Shown here piece by piece: positions 44,786-57,381 of a stretch of 64,000 nucleotides of DNA. Under the pieces are notes generated by a model that was given only the letters and a program-made list of their open reading frames with translations, was not told the origin of the DNA and did not search any database. How positions within the stretch are numbered: the first letter of the stretch is position 1; each line of letters starts with the position of its first letter. Origin of the DNA: Muricea muricata (lineage: Eukaryota > Cnidaria > Anthozoa > Malacalcyonacea > Plexauridae); contig OY979727.1 in the NCBI GenBank assembly GCA_963855995.1, positions 8,030,446 to 8,094,445 on the forward strand, written 5' to 3'. The position numbers and the translations under genes were made by a program.

Positions 44786-45333
44786 TTGAACTCAATATAA
44801 CTGGAAGGCTACCTTTGGCGGGAAATTTGAAGCCACTCGTACCCAGCCTTTTCACGCACGACCAAACAAAAACATTTAATTTGCGTGAAAATCCGATGTA
44901 AACATGCCTGTGATTGAAATACTTTTGCATAACCACTTCTTTTTGAACCAAATAAATGTTTTCTTGTTTCGAAAAAGTTGGTAAAATTTCCTTAATATAG
45001 ATATTTGTCATTCTTCATGGTTTATACGAAAATCCGTCTCTAAACTGTGCAGCAAACTCGGTGCAACAATCGTCCAGCGATACAGTAAACTTACATGTAC
45101 CTATTTCATGCAAATTTTTCACGAATTAGCATCTACATATAGTTAAACAAACCATATGCTTTAAAATAAATGTTAGTGCCTTGGTTTAATTATAACGCCT
45201 GCAGTATAACGCGTGACTCTCAAGGAAAACGCGTGCAATTCGCGCGACAGCACGCTAAAGTGCGGTAAATTTGGCTTCAGACAAGTTCAAGTATGTTTCA
45301 TAGGAGGTAGCCTTCCAGTTCTATTGAGTTCAA
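44786..45333. mobile_element. MITE with GGAAGGCTACCT termini, long form
   Basis: A 29-bp terminal inverted repeat with one mismatch: TTGAACTCAATATAACTGGA...AGGCTACCT at 44786-44814, inverted at 45305-45333. 548 bp, no transposase. The short hairpin at 17568-17618 shares the ends. Confidence 0.85.
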
Positions 45334-45519
45334 TGATTGAGTCACAGTTTACGAGACTGACGTCATTTTTTGTGAGAATCGTGTCTCACGTGCGTTGAAC
45401 AATTAAATCACATTTCACGGCACTAAAATCAAGCTTTTCACACGAACTAATGTTATACTGATCACAGCTAACAAAAATCCGAACGCTGCATCTGCAATAA
45501 ACTCAGCTCAGGCCAACTT

Positions 45520-46795
45520 TACAAGCTTCAATATGGTTTTCAGAAGGACAGGTCCACGACTTCACAGCTGTTAAATGTCTTGCATAATATACACAAGTTT
45601 TTGGAGAAGCAATGCCAAGTTGACACAATCAAAGTTGATTTCGAAAAGGCTTTTGATAAAGTAAGTCATGAACCTTACTTGTGAAACTTTGCTACTTCGG
45701 TATTGGAGGGAGTTTTCTTCGTTGGTTTGGGGATTATCTTTCTGGGCGAGACCAAAGAGTCAGTGTGATGAGGGTTACATCTGAACCACTTCCTGTGTCG
45801 TTGTCCTTACAAAATCAATCCTTGCACGTCTTCTCTTTCTCGTCTATGTAAACGACTTACCACCGTCTACGTCTAACGACACCATTGGGAAATGTTCGCT
45901 GACGACACCAGATGTCACCGTGCTCTGCAAAATCCTGACGGCAACAAGATTTTACAATCTGATCTGGACAAAATTACGGACTGGTGCCATGACTGGAGGA
46001 TGAGTTTAAACCAAAGCAAGTGTGGAGTCCTGCATGTTTCGAGAAGTTAAAATCCAACAACTTTACGGTATACGCTTCTTGGTACGCTTGTCAAACCAGC
46101 ATGCAGTCAAAATATCTTGGCGCAACTAGCGACCTCAAATGGAATAAGCAGATATAAGAGATATCATCCAAAGCTAACAAGATGTTAACTTGTCGAACAG
46201 CATTAACTATATCCATGAAATAAGCGTTTGTAAAATTTATTATTTGACGATGATTCGACGTCAGTTAGCTTATTGTTGTCAAGTTTGGGCACCACAATCT
46301 TTAAGCAACATCTCAACAATCGAACGAGTCCAGTGACGTGCTACTAAATTCATCTTGTCTCTTTCATACGACACGGATATGTCATACAATTGCAAGGAAA
46401 AACTGGTTACCATTCCCTTGTGTCATTGGCGCGAATATTCGGACATAGTGTATTTATTGTTCAAACGCATCACTACCAACTCGAGTAGCAACGCTAAAAT
46501 CAAGAAGCGTGTAAGAGAAACGCGGACATCAACGAAGGGCGTCTTACTGGATGTACCAAAGTGCAAAACAGCTGCATTCCAAGACAGCTGCTATATCAGA
46601 GCTGCCAGTGTCCGCAACACTCTTCCCTGTTGTATCACAGACACCACCAAAACTCTGGTCTCGTTTGAAACTAGTTTAAAGCATCATTATAAAGTCTGCT
46701 CTAAGATCCTGAAGATCCGAAATTACAAATCCGTTTGTGTGAAATGCCATTCAACTCGATCTCCATTCAGCATGTCTACTCAAACATGTTGTTAA
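45520..46795 (+). mobile_element. Decayed LINE reverse transcriptase
   Basis: Successive frames give LINE RT blocks: TIKVDFEKAFDKVSH (45630-45675), the FADD-type catalytic box near 45893-45904 (FADDT), LDKITDWCHDWRMSLNQSKC (45965-46020), and the C-terminal thumb/tail from 46355 (ILSLSYDTDMSYNCKEKL onwards, to 46795). Several frameshifts and stops separate them, and the start is truncated. It is a different, more decayed LINE from that at 1345. Confidence 0.8.
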
Positions 46796-47174
46796 ATTTC
46801 TGTATAGTCGTGGTATTTCTGTCCTTCGTCGTTTGTCAAAAATCCATTGTATTCGTTGACTAGTTGACACTGTTGAATGTTTGAACGTTCATTTAATATT
46901 TGTTGCATGTATGATGTGTATGTACAATTTGGAATCTCGTTATTAGAGATCTATAAATCTCTGTGTGGTATTTCCAGCCATGTTTCGTACGTTGTCATAT
47001 ATTGTTATATCATTTTGTCATTGTCGTTGTTATGTCGGATCGTATATATAATTTTTTTTTGTAAATTTTTGTGGTGGCAAATCTGTAAATTAAATTAAAT
47101 TTATACCCTATGGCCTATACCACTCACTCTATCCAGTGTAAACATTAAATCAAGAGGTCAGTCGCAGGCGGAAA

Positions 47175-47182
47175 TCACGTGA
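47175..47182 (+). promoter_or_regulatory. TCACGTGA E-box (CLEAR-like) upstream of V-ATPase G
   Basis: A palindromic TCACGTGA 29 bp before the ATG. In vertebrates, MiT/TFE factors bind GTCACGTGAC 'CLEAR' elements close to the start sites of lysosomal and V-ATPase genes. A regulatory role here is inference from motif and position. Confidence 0.45.
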
Positions 47183-47210
47183 ACGAATTTTCAAAGTAGT
47201 GATTTTCAAC

Positions 47211-49895
47211 ATGGCGTCTCAATCACAAGGAATTCAACAACTTCTTGCAGCGGAGAAGAAGGCTGCTGAGTTAGTGAGCGCCGCCAGAAAACGTAAGAAT
47301 AATATTTTTTTACTTCCCCGAAATACTGTACTGTGCTTTTGTCGAGGGATTGGATCTATAGCTTTATACAGGGGACTTAAGGACTTTATTGTACATTTTA
47401 TTTATTTAAAACTATGCTGTCGTATCAAATATGAAGCGATGGCTGGGAACTTATTTTAAGCTAATGTGATGTAACACGTGTGATGCTAAATAATTCATTA
47501 TTGTGTTGTTTTAAAGGAAGATTTTATTATTGCATTTTGATTATTATTGTATAATGAAGGTATTAAGGAATGTCAAGGAAGGTGAATACGTAACTTATTT
47601 TCCTCAAATTCAGAGCTGTAACAAAGGCCCTACTTTCCCAATTCCACCTAGTGTTGATATAACTGTATATCAACACGGGAAATGTTTTATATTTGTTAAA
47701 TGTAAAATTCTTGTGAGTACATGGTGGATTTTTTAATATTCAAGATGGTTGATTAATTTGATTTAATTTAATTTAATTTAGGCCTATGGAATTAAGGTTA
47801 CTGTTTAACGTCACCTGCCCGCGTGTGCTTTTGATACCCGCGTGAAATTTTCATCATTTGATATTTCTTTTTTTACCTAAAGTGTTCGATGAAAATATTT
47901 TGGGAAACACAACATAACTTATTCAATATCAAATTAAGATATATTTTCGAAATGTTAGGATTCAAAACGAGATGCGCCACAGGATGTTGCTGCGATTTGC
48001 TTTGATACTTTCGAATTCGCAATATTAAATAGAATATTTTCTTGTCGCGGATTAGCCATTAAATTAGTGCGTCACATTTTCTACATTTGCAATAATGAAT
48101 AATGAATAATGAAAATTTTCTGCGGCAACTTTCCAAAGTTAAAGTGACGGTAAACAGTAACCTTAATTCCATAGGCCTTACACTTTTGCCTTAAATTGGC
48201 AACTGGAAACCACAACAGCTTAAGCCAATTACTGCGGCACCATTACAATAATTAACACGTACAACAAATAATAGACATAGACATACATTCAACAAACAAT
48301 AGACATAGACATACTACGAACATTAAGGATAAACATATTTAGCAAAAACATCAAAAACAAGTAGAAGGAGTGGCTCAGAGGTTCCGGACAGAATTACACT
48401 TGATTACCCTTGTCTTCAGAAACAAAATATATTATTACGACAAAATTTAACTACATACGTTCCTTGTATGTTTGCATGGTGATTATTGACCAAGGTATAA
48501 TTTTGTGAATAGTAAATTTACGTGGCGTTTCCACAAAATTATACTTTGAAATTTAAGCTAAGTGTTTTAATTAAAACAGAATATTGTAAATGATTAAAGA
48601 TTGCTGATCAGAAGATTGCAGCAGTGGCGGATCTAGCGTAAGTTAAAATAAATTACCACAGCTCATTCTAGGATATATTTACATTTTAAAATACCTTCAA
48701 AGCAACCTCATTGGTTAGATTTTATTCTTTTGAAATTCATAACCTATGACATTGTTATAAAGTTATTTTGAATTTAAAATTGAGCTGCTATAATTTATTT
48801 TGACTTACCCTGGATCTGCCACTGGATTGCAAATGATCAAGTTTTTAACAAATGTTTTCTTCAAATGGTAAATGTATTTTTTTTGTAAACAATATTTTAT
48901 TGACAGGCAAGACAAAGAGACTGAAAGAAGCCAAGGAGGAGGCTCAAGCTGAGATAGAAATTTTCCGCAAGGAACAAGAGAAAGAATTTCAGGAGTACCA
49001 GAAAGATGTATGTAGATCTGACACTGTAGAAAATGCATTGTTTTTGAGTGGGCTTGTTTTAATTCAGCAAGAGGGCATGCCTGGATCCTGCTGGGTTTGG
49101 GTGATTAATTAAGTTCAGTTCTCACTTTGAACTCATCAAACTTGTGTGAGTGAAAATCAGTGTTTGAAGTTTTTATTGATACACATTGTTTGGCTACTTA
49201 TGATGTAGAATAAATAAAAGAAATCTTAAGTTCAAATGTTCAAAAACCAAGAGGGGTTCGTATTTTCGAACAGATTAAAAATGGCTTGCGCACGAAATTT
49301 CAATCCTTAAAAGTAATTTCGAGTTCTGGTAGGTGCAAAACATGCTGGGTGTTTTATTGCTGTTCGAAATTTCAAAAAATGTGCTGGAGTTTGAATCCTT
49401 CAAAGTATCATGTGAACTTACATTTTTCTCTATAAGAATTTGTTTCTGAAGAAAATGTACTTTGGTACCAGTAGTTGTATGGAAATTCGGTAAACACATA
49501 AATTAGGCATGTAAAGCTGATTATTTCAAAATATGATTTTGAACCACTAAATTTTCAGAAATTTTAAACAGCAATGCAACACCCGACACGTTTTCCATAA
49601 AAAACCTCGTACATTGAGGCAATTCACTTAGTCGAGTGCGATTACAAAATTGCTGGGTTTGTACACCCTAGTTTATAATCAGTGGTAGGTTTCCCCGATC
49701 ACTTATTGTTTTGAATTCAATTTCCAGCATATGGGATCAAAAGATGACTTCGTGCTTCAAGATGAGCAAGATACGAAAGAAAAACTGGTAGAAATTGAGA
49801 AGAGTGTTGAGAGTAATAAGGACGAGGTGATTCAGCGCATTTTAGCTTTGGTCTATGAGATCAAACCCGAACTGCACCAAAATGTACGCTTGTAA
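47211..49895 (+). CDS. ATP6V1G1: V-type proton ATPase subunit G, 3 exons
   Basis: Peripheral-stalk subunit of the V1 sector; it pairs with subunit E to hold the stator of the proton pump that acidifies endosomes and lysosomes. Exons 47211-47292, 48907-49007 and 49728-49895, GT-AG introns, 116 aa (family ~118). Exon 1 reads MASQSQGIQQLLAAEKKAAE, practically the family consensus; exon 2 continues KRLKEAKEEAQAEIEIFRKE; exon 3 ends with ALVYEIKPELHQNVRL. The protein is a long charged helix for coiled-coil pairing with E. ATG in CAACATGG context, with an in-frame ATG 12 bp upstream that is not conserved in the family. Intron 1 (1.6 kb) contains two MITEs. Cnidarians probably have one G gene, so the symbol stands for ATP6V1G generally. 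Confidence 0.96.
47781..48177. mobile_element. Harbinger-like MITE in V-ATPase G intron 1
   Basis: Terminal inverted repeats of ~33 bp, GGCCTATGGAATTAAGGTTA...CTGTTTAACGTCAC at the left and GTGACGGTAAACAG... ending TAATTCCATAGGCC at the right. They are flanked by TTA (47778-47780, 48178-48180), the 3-bp duplication typical of PIF/Harbinger. 397 bp, non-coding. Confidence 0.88.
48622..48824. mobile_element. hAT-like MITE in V-ATPase G intron 1
   Basis: CAGTGGCGGATCTAGCGTAA at the left is inverted as TTACCCTGGATCTGCCACTG at the right; flanks GATTGCAG and GATTGCAA match at 7 of 8. CAGTGGCGGATC termini with an 8-bp duplication are typical of hAT elements. It ends 82 bp before exon 2. Confidence 0.85.
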
Positions 49896-50652
49896 ATTAT
49901 GTGCGCAAATATATTCTTATTATATCTAATCCCAATATCACTAGCTGTGAGTAGGTAAATGCACTCTGTACTGGATATCATTATTTAAAATTACATTAGT
50001 AGAATCGTACTGGTATGCTATTGCAAATGCTGTAATTTGGTTGGCTTTCCTCGATTGATAACAAGGAGCAAAACAATCAGTTTTCTGCCGCATTTTTTTT
50101 CAAAAAATGCTCCAGCGGCAGTTGTTGAAAGTTAAAATAACGCCAACCATAGGTTAAAATTTAACCCAATGTCTTATATTTTCTGAATTTCTATAAAAGG
50201 AAATTTTTCTCCTAATCTGCATTCAACCTCGTACCTAAGATCTTTCATCTGCAATCTGTTTTACACCGACCGTTTAAGGACCATTCAGTGCATACCAGAG
50301 ATCAGTGTTAAGATCAGTGTCAATGACCGGAACAAATTCGATGGGTGATTCAAATGGAGTAGGAAAATGGCGCGGGCAGCCCCTCTAAATTGGTTAAGGT
50401 GGTTAGATGGGGCTCTGCACAGTCTATAACATGCCCTTTCTATGACTCGCATCGAATACTGACTGCTGCCATATATCAAAGACATTTTCAAATGTCGGAA
50501 AGTAAATTCACACAGTTCAAAATCCACACTCTTGCTTCTGGTAAATGTTGCAGAGCTTTTAAACTCAATAAATTCTCCACAAAAGTACTGCGTTATTTTA
50601 TAAATCTATTTACAAGCTGCTACTCACTGAGACAACTTTTGGGCCCGCTTTA

Positions 50653-50833
50653 AGGCGGATTTCCATTCAGTGCAAAATGTCGCGCGATCGACTTTTAGCG
50701 AGCGCTTTCTTTTGAATTACAAACAGTCAAGCGGAACAAATCTCATTAGCTGTGGTTGACTTCACACATTTCAAAAGAAAGCGCTCGCTAAAAATCGATC
50801 GCGCGACATTTTGCACGGAATGGAAATCCGCCT
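50653..50833. repeat. ~180-bp palindrome with GCGCGATCGA core
   Basis: AGGCGGATTTCCATTCAGTG ... TCGCGCGATCGACTTTTAGC ... CGAGCGCTTTCTTTT is followed by the near-complement ending GGAATGGAAATCCGCCT. Stem ~65 bp, spacer ~50 bp. The minus-strand open frame through it (50771-51226) is not a credible gene. Confidence 0.9.
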
Positions 50834-51237
50834 GTACGCGCCAGTCATTGCACACGGAACCGTTTTTAGGGTATAAATCTCCAGCAATGCTGAATCCCTC
50901 ACTATGACTTGACATCCTGTGTTGGGGGGAGGGGTGCAAACGAAGTTTGCCATGAATTTGCCCTTGCATTCGTGTACATTCCCCAAGTTGGTGTGGGCGG
51001 GACTTACATCAACTGGTGCATTATATAGCTTGGGCCAAGTGGATAGGGGCAGACTGCTTTCCGAGGCCTTCCTACCAGACAAATGTGGCGAGAAACTGCC
51101 TTGCCACCGCTGATAAAACATTGCAAAGTGTATTCTGTAACCTTTTTCACTAGACATTTCTTTCCACGAGTAGTTTGACACAATTACGAAGTCTGGCAGT
51201 CCATAAAAATAGTATTCCAGAACCATCTTCAGAGATA

Positions 51238-51470
51238 TGAAAAACTAGATTCATATTGATCTGACACTGCAGAGAATCGAACCCAACGAAACATTCGTTG
51301 TCTCCAGCGGGATTTTAACTCGCATCTTTCAGTTCATATTGATTTGACACTGCACAGTTACGTCACCTGAAGATGCCAGTTAAGATCCCGCTCGAAACAA
51401 CGAATTTGCCGTTGTTCTCTGCAGTGTCAGAGTAATATGACTCTAGATTATCCAATAAAAATTGCATTGC
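51238..51470. repeat. Inverted pair of SINE tails (CTGACACTGCAGAG family)
   Basis: AAAAACTAGATTCATATTGA...CTGACACTGCAGAG, then CCAGCGGGATTTTAACTCG, is followed by an inverted copy, GATCCCGCTCGAAACAACGA ... CTGCAGTGTCAGAGTAATAT. It shares its sequence with 23872-24000 and 43510-43588; a head-to-head insertion or fold-back derivative. Confidence 0.75.
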
Positions 51471-51540
51471 CAAGTTTCTTAATAAGTGGAAATTTTTGGT
51501 AAAACGAATATGTCGACCTTGGTAACTACTGGCCATCATT

Positions 51541-51736
51541 ATTCATTTCTTTAGATATTGATCGTTTCCATCGCTATAATGACAATATTTGCATAGCATG
51601 GCATGGGAACAGAATGATAGATTGATAGGCGTCACGCCAGGGCAGTTATTAAGCAGCATGAAGGCAAACTAGCACAGTAACTGAACTTAACTAAGAACTT
51701 ACTAACTACAGACGTCGTAGATTTCGGGGCGGGGGC
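51541..51736 (+). repeat. Diverged direct repeat, copy A
   Basis: TTGATCGTTTCCATCGCTAT...AATGAC and AACTTACTAACTACAGACG match 53274-53418 in the same order and orientation. Ancient duplication or two old copies of an unnamed element. Confidence 0.6.
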
Positions 51737-52396
51737 AACTTCGTTTTAAAATATGCCTGTATTTGTATCCTGTTGTTTGTTAATTGTTGGTGTATTTGTT
51801 GTTATAGCAGGGTTTTATTCTCGTCATGCAGATAATTCGCTCTTGAAATGCATAGGTGCACGCATGAGTGACACGTGATGCTGTATGTTGCAGCACGGCC
51901 GGATATTATTAGCACTCGAAAACGACGATGCGTGGAAAAACAACACTTGAAAACGAGACAGAAAGGTTGACACAAAACAAATCAGATCAAGATCGAACAA
52001 GACGCTTCCTAAGCGTTCACTCGAGCTAAAGCGGTCAGCTGCGCTCTACTTGCGATGCGGCATGCTTACAAATATTTTCATGCATGTGATGTAAACATGA
52101 CGCATCAAATCTGACTGACAGTAAATTAGCAAACTAGCCATTGTAGTCGAAACGTCGATTCATTAAAACAATCAAAATGTTGTTCGGAGTTACTATTCTC
52201 TTGTATTTTATTAAAATACTGGGTGGCTCTCGTAACTATTGATGCTATTTGTGTTCATATTACTCATTGTTACTGGCGTCATAACCCGTCATTCCTGGTC
52301 GCGACTGTTTAGTCGAAAAATAGTGAATAAAAATGGAAGTGTCCAATTGTTATCCATTTTACTCCGAATACACTGAATCGATATAATATTTCACAG

Positions 52397-53098
52397 GTAT
52401 GGGTCCACATTTACGCCCCGTATTTTAGAAAACGGAGATGTTTTTCTCCGTTTTGCCCTTGTGTCCACGCGTAATTAAAACGGCGTTTGACCTGATAATT
52501 GCGTCAAGTATATGGCAGTGGTCTATAGCGACGCGGGTTTTGTCTGTGTTTTCAAGGTGATAGACCAGAAGGCAGAAGTGTGTGGCTATTTTACTTGGGC
52601 TGATTTCAAGTCGAATAGCGTGCATTCAACTACATGTGGCTACATGTTAAACGTAGACAGAGAATGTCTGAGAAAGCCAATAAATATTATGAAGATGCTT
52701 TCCGTCTCAACGTTGCAAAAAAATCGTTTTAAAACGTTTGAAGAAAAAGCCAGTTATTCCACGGGGATTCTGAGTAATATGCCAGGACGAATAAGTGCTG
52801 GGTGGGACAACTGCCAGCCAGACTGTCGTACCAGAAGAATGGAGGAACTTTTTATATAGGATGATTCCAGAATCGCTGAACTCGTTGGCTAAAGAATTGC
52901 GGGCGCACATTGATCTTATATTACTATGCAATGCGCATGCTCTAAGCTGGGCGCTATCATATTTCCTCCGTTTTTGCGTTTACGTGTGGACGGACCAAAA
53001 CGTTTCGAATACGCTACATGTGCTCGGGAATTTTTTTTAAAAGCGGAGGAAAAACCTCTATTTTAAAAAATATCCGCATAAGTGTGGACAGGACCTTA
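52397..53098. mobile_element. Possible ~700-bp MITE with imperfect TIRs
   Basis: GGGTCCACATTTACGCCCCG...TATTTTAGAAAACGGAG at the left and CTCTATTTTAAAAAATATCC...GCATAAGTGTGGACAGGACC at the right are inverted with roughly two thirds identity. The open frames inside (for example 52512-52859) have no recognisable domain. Confidence 0.5.
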
Positions 53099-53273
53099 TA
53101 GAAAGCGGAGATACCTGTATATATGTTATGTAGCAGTAGATTCATGTATTAATATTTTTTATTGCCCCAGGACAGGCGTCGGTTTTATGATGGAATGAGG
53201 AACAGTCCTTTTCATATGCGTTGCCAGTGCTTTAGCCAGCCTGAGAATTTTGTCATGCTATGCAAATCTTAAA

Positions 53274-53418
53274 TGTATCTTTCTTTGGAGATTAATCGTT
53301 TCCATGGCTATAATGACGTCAGACTGGCTTCGTGGCTGCGTTTTGCAGCCATGCAGGCAAACGAGCAGAGCAACTGATAACTTACTAATTACAGATGCCA
53401 TAAATTTCAAGCCGTGGG
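53274..53418 (+). repeat. Diverged direct repeat, copy B
   Basis: TTAATCGTTTCCATGGCTAT...AATGAC and AACTTACTAATTACAGATG; partner of 51541-51736. Confidence 0.6.
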
Positions 53419-53479
53419 ATGCATGTATATTCTATCCTATCGTTTGTATTTTAATTAACGCAATAACGTGAATGTAAGT

Positions 53480-55085
53480 GCACTCGCCTATTTTTCCAAA
53501 TTTCTGCTCACAATAATTAGACGTTGTTAGGCCTACCGACGACAGAGATTAGATCACAGCTTTATCTATGCATATATGTGTTAGCTTCATCATACTACTC
53601 TGAATTCACATTTCATCGTACTGCACTCCATTGTTATTCCACAGCATAATTATTGAATCGAGTGAGATAAGTATAAACTCTCTCAGTTTTCTTTCTGACT
53701 ATATGGATTACCGTATCCCCCACCACATTTTCATTTTGAGGGCGCAAGCACGAGACGGTAGCATTTGCAGGGTGGTTTTTTGTAAATTTTGGTTAAATTT
53801 AGCTAAAATAGTTACATGCATGCTTCACGTGAGCTTTGAATTAAGAGAGTCAGGTCCACTGAGGCACCAATATCGAAAGTGTTCTTTAACGTCAGATCCA
53901 GTCATTCGAGGCTTTTAAGACGAAGATTAATGAAGGTTAAGACATTCGCGAGTGATACTTCGGCCGGAAGCGGAAGCACTGGGACGCAGTTTTGATTATA
54001 TGCAAACTACTTCTCCTGTGCTATCTTAGCTCAAGATATCCGTAGAAACGAGATACTCAAGCTAAAATTGGCCTTCTTCTAACAAAAATAATTCTTCATC
54101 ACTTAATTATTTTTTATACTTCATATATTCTACAGGCTATACTTAGTATGGATACGTGCTAGTCTTAGTTTTATCTAGATGACGATCGAAGGGGTTTTAT
54201 CTAGATGACGATCATTTGACGGCACAATTATATGTTCTAACAATATTATAAATATACCTTGAATAACACCACTATGTCAGAGTTATCAATATCAATGAAT
54301 TTGTTGGACCTTACCGTATATTGCAACAAGCCTCGCTTTCTCCATGCTTTATAGGTAATGCATGCAAGCACGAAAACGAAGCCATTTGATAGAATGTGAG
54401 AAACTGTAAGGTCTTTGGCCAATGGTCAAAATGATTTCGTTTTGTACGGGGAGCACTTGATCTGTGGTTTATTTAAAAGACCTCTAGATGGCACCCCTAC
54501 CAGAAATACAAAATGAATTTCCATGCAAAAATTGTTTCCAATCCTCTGTTCAGTAAATTGTATACCAGGGAGATTTTGTGTTCAACGACAACAAATTGAA
54601 TTGCCCAGAACAATCGGAATGATAAAAAATTGCACATTGAAAACCTCAGCTCTTCCATGTTCTTCGAGTTGAGTTATTTTGTTTTAAACGAACGTTGAAA
54701 CAATGAAAACTTGGTATTAGCTAGCTTAAAATGAGTGTTGTGTGCATGAAAAATTACAGCGTAGAAAATGGTGTCTAAATCACTTGCATTTTAGTCAAGG
54801 TATTTTTGCGTGCAGAGTATTCAGTATCGTTCAAAACTTGAAATTACTGTGTCAAGTTTTTATCATGCTTCTATCTATATCCTAGAAGATCTATCCTATT
54901 TTTGAACACCTGAAATGTGCGTGATCCAAGCTTATGGGAATATATATATTATATATCTATATATTGTTTATTAGTATTTATAAATTTTTGGAAGAAATCT
55001 TTCTGTGATTGATGGAGAGAAATTACCCCATTCTTAAGTTTTTATGTGCTACGGTTAGGGCAAGGAGCACGTTAAATTTTTCTGT
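53480..55085. other. Intergenic, no gene seen
   Basis: AT-rich, with short duplications such as TTTTATCTAGATGACGATC (54169-54215) and a TATATA tract near 54945-54965. No exon-like segment was recognised. Confidence 0.4.
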
Positions 55086-55680
55086 ATAATGAAAGTGGTA
55101 TTACCCACACAGTAAGTGTTTTGTGCAGAAGCATTTATACGTACGGTCTAATTATACGTACGGTCTAATTAAAGCTATTAAGCCTCTCTTGCGCGATTCT
55201 AGTTTATTGCCTTAAGGTAGCCTTTCAACCCAACTATTGTTCATACAATGTAGCCGGGTCAACAAGAGTGTGTGTGAGGAACGAAAGACCCTAATTGGTA
55301 CACCGTATGACACACTACCAAAAAATTGTAAATGAAATAATACTTCCTGTCTCTGAACTTAAAATTGTATCGTTTCCTGTTCAAATTATATTTGCTAGCA
55401 TGAGAATGTTATTATAAGGTTGCTCGCGCAAGCATGTTTTTATGTTTTTAAAATGTTCTAAAACTCTACTCAACAGGGAACGGTTCCAAATATGTAGTGC
55501 TGCATTCAATTTCAAAGGATATTGCATTCAAAAAGTTTTTAATTCTTTAATTAAATATTTATTATTTTTGCCAAATTTGCAATTCACGGCTATATAGAGT
55601 TAAAGAGAGGATGACGAGCAACAAGTGCTACATGGCATTACGGAAGAAAATCTCTAAGTATCATCTTATCAACAAGTGTG
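55086..55680 (+). repeat. Upstream duplicated segment, copy A
   Basis: Contains ACACAGTAAGTGTTTTGT, the ~185-bp block AAGACCCTAATTGGTACACC...GGTTGCTCGCGCAAGC, and AATCTCTAAGTATCATCTT. All three recur at 56669-57300, though the first lies after the block there. Part of a tandem duplication upstream of the cysteine-rich gene. Confidence 0.75.
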
Positions 55681-56668
55681 TACCAGCTTGCCTTCTTCTT
55701 CTATTTTGATAAGGCAAAACAATGCACGAGGAGCGGACCGTTACAATATAACTTTATTAAATCAAGATATCAATCTAGCTCTTTATTGACTTCGATAAGT
55801 TCTTTACTCTCTCTTTCGACTTTATAACTTATCTACTTTTTGCACGAAAAGAACTCGTCTTTATTTTTATAATAACGCAAGCCACTTTTCGTGATTCACG
55901 TTACTACGGGTATGTTTACATTGACGTATCCAATGAGAGTTAGGAGCTCATATCTCAGTCCCAGTCTACTGTTCAACTATTACTTACTCTGTAAATATTA
56001 GATAGCTCTTTTTGAAGATAAATATCAATAGTATAGATTAGATTGTAAAATTAGATATACCTATGACATTAAAGAAAATGTCATGCTCTACATCTCTATA
56101 TAATTTTTACAGTGGAATTTTACTTTAACAAAGAGGAATTCGAGGATGTTGTAATTTGGTCAAGCCTCTGAGACTGAGTAAACATTGCGCAGGCTTCTTC
56201 TTCGGCCAGGGCGATGCCAAGCCAAGGAAGTAGCAATTATGAAATGTGACAGCAACCTGTGTATGTTAACTCAAGGACCTGCCTAAATACATAACAATGG
56301 TAATTCATTGTTGCAATGCAAAGTTCATTATAGCTTATGTCAAAATAGTACACCTCTGTGCATTCTATAATTAAACTGTCATATTAAATTTACGCTTGTC
56401 AAGTTCCACAAGCCAAAGGTCAATAAAACCAGAATTCGTACATTGTTCTATTGTATGATCTAACTTTTGTATTTACTCAAACATTACTTTTTTTAGCTCA
56501 TTTCAACACTACCTAATTAGATCATTTTCACAATTCTATTCAAAATAATTCAACTAATAATATACGATTTGCTTTTCACCCCTTTGACTTACACATACAC
56601 TCGCGTCTCATATATTTTTATCACAAAATTATACTTTATTTTACACATGCATGTTCACTTTTATAACA

Positions 56669-57300
56669 AGTGTGTGTGTGAGAAAAGAAAGACCCTAATT
56701 GGTACACCGTATGACACACTACCAAAAAATGTTGAGTTAAATAATACTTCTTTCCGTTAATGTCTTTCTTGTTTCTGAACTTAAAATTGTATCGTTTCCA
56801 GTTCTAATCATATTTGCTTGCATGAGAATGTTATTATAAGGTTGCTCGCGCAAGCCTTTTTTTCTTATTCGGTAATAACCACACAGTAAGTGTTTTGTTT
56901 TTAAAATGTTCTAAAATGGCGCAAATTTCCTGGGCACTAGTCTGAAAATACATTTTCAAACGCTCATAACTCAACAAAAACTTCAAAAATCAAAGTAGCC
57001 AAAGGAATATGTTATATGTAGTTTCTTATTGCATTTCCAATGCACAAGTGGTTAATTTCCTATAAATGAATTTGAAATTTTACCTTTTCTGACATTAATA
57101 GTTTTATAGGGAAATTTAAACAAAAAACGTGTTGGCAGGAGCCAACAAGAAATTTCAACGCGTCCAAATACAGAATATATTTATTAGGCCCAAAGGTACA
57201 ATATAAACATAAAATGAATTTGCCCCTCAATATGGTAAGTAAACATGTTCTTTTGTCCGTCCAGCGCCCTGACTAAGAAGGAAATCTCTAAGTATCATCT
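56669..57300 (+). repeat. Upstream duplicated segment, copy B
   Basis: The block AAGACCCTAATTGGTACACC...TTATAAGGTTGCTCGCGCAA (~190 bp) matches 55263-55440 with a few indels, as do short segments on either side. Copy B lies directly above the TATA box at 57382. Confidence 0.75.
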
Positions 57301-57381
57301 TGGCTGGAATATTCCACTGAAGAGCAGCTCGAGATTTTGACATGCGCATTAGGTCTTAGCCAATATCGCAACAAGTTACTG

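Noticed and set aside
50771-51226. 151-codon minus-strand ORF
   Set aside because: It overlaps the palindrome at 50653-50833 and shows no recognisable domain; the rest has no supporting signal.
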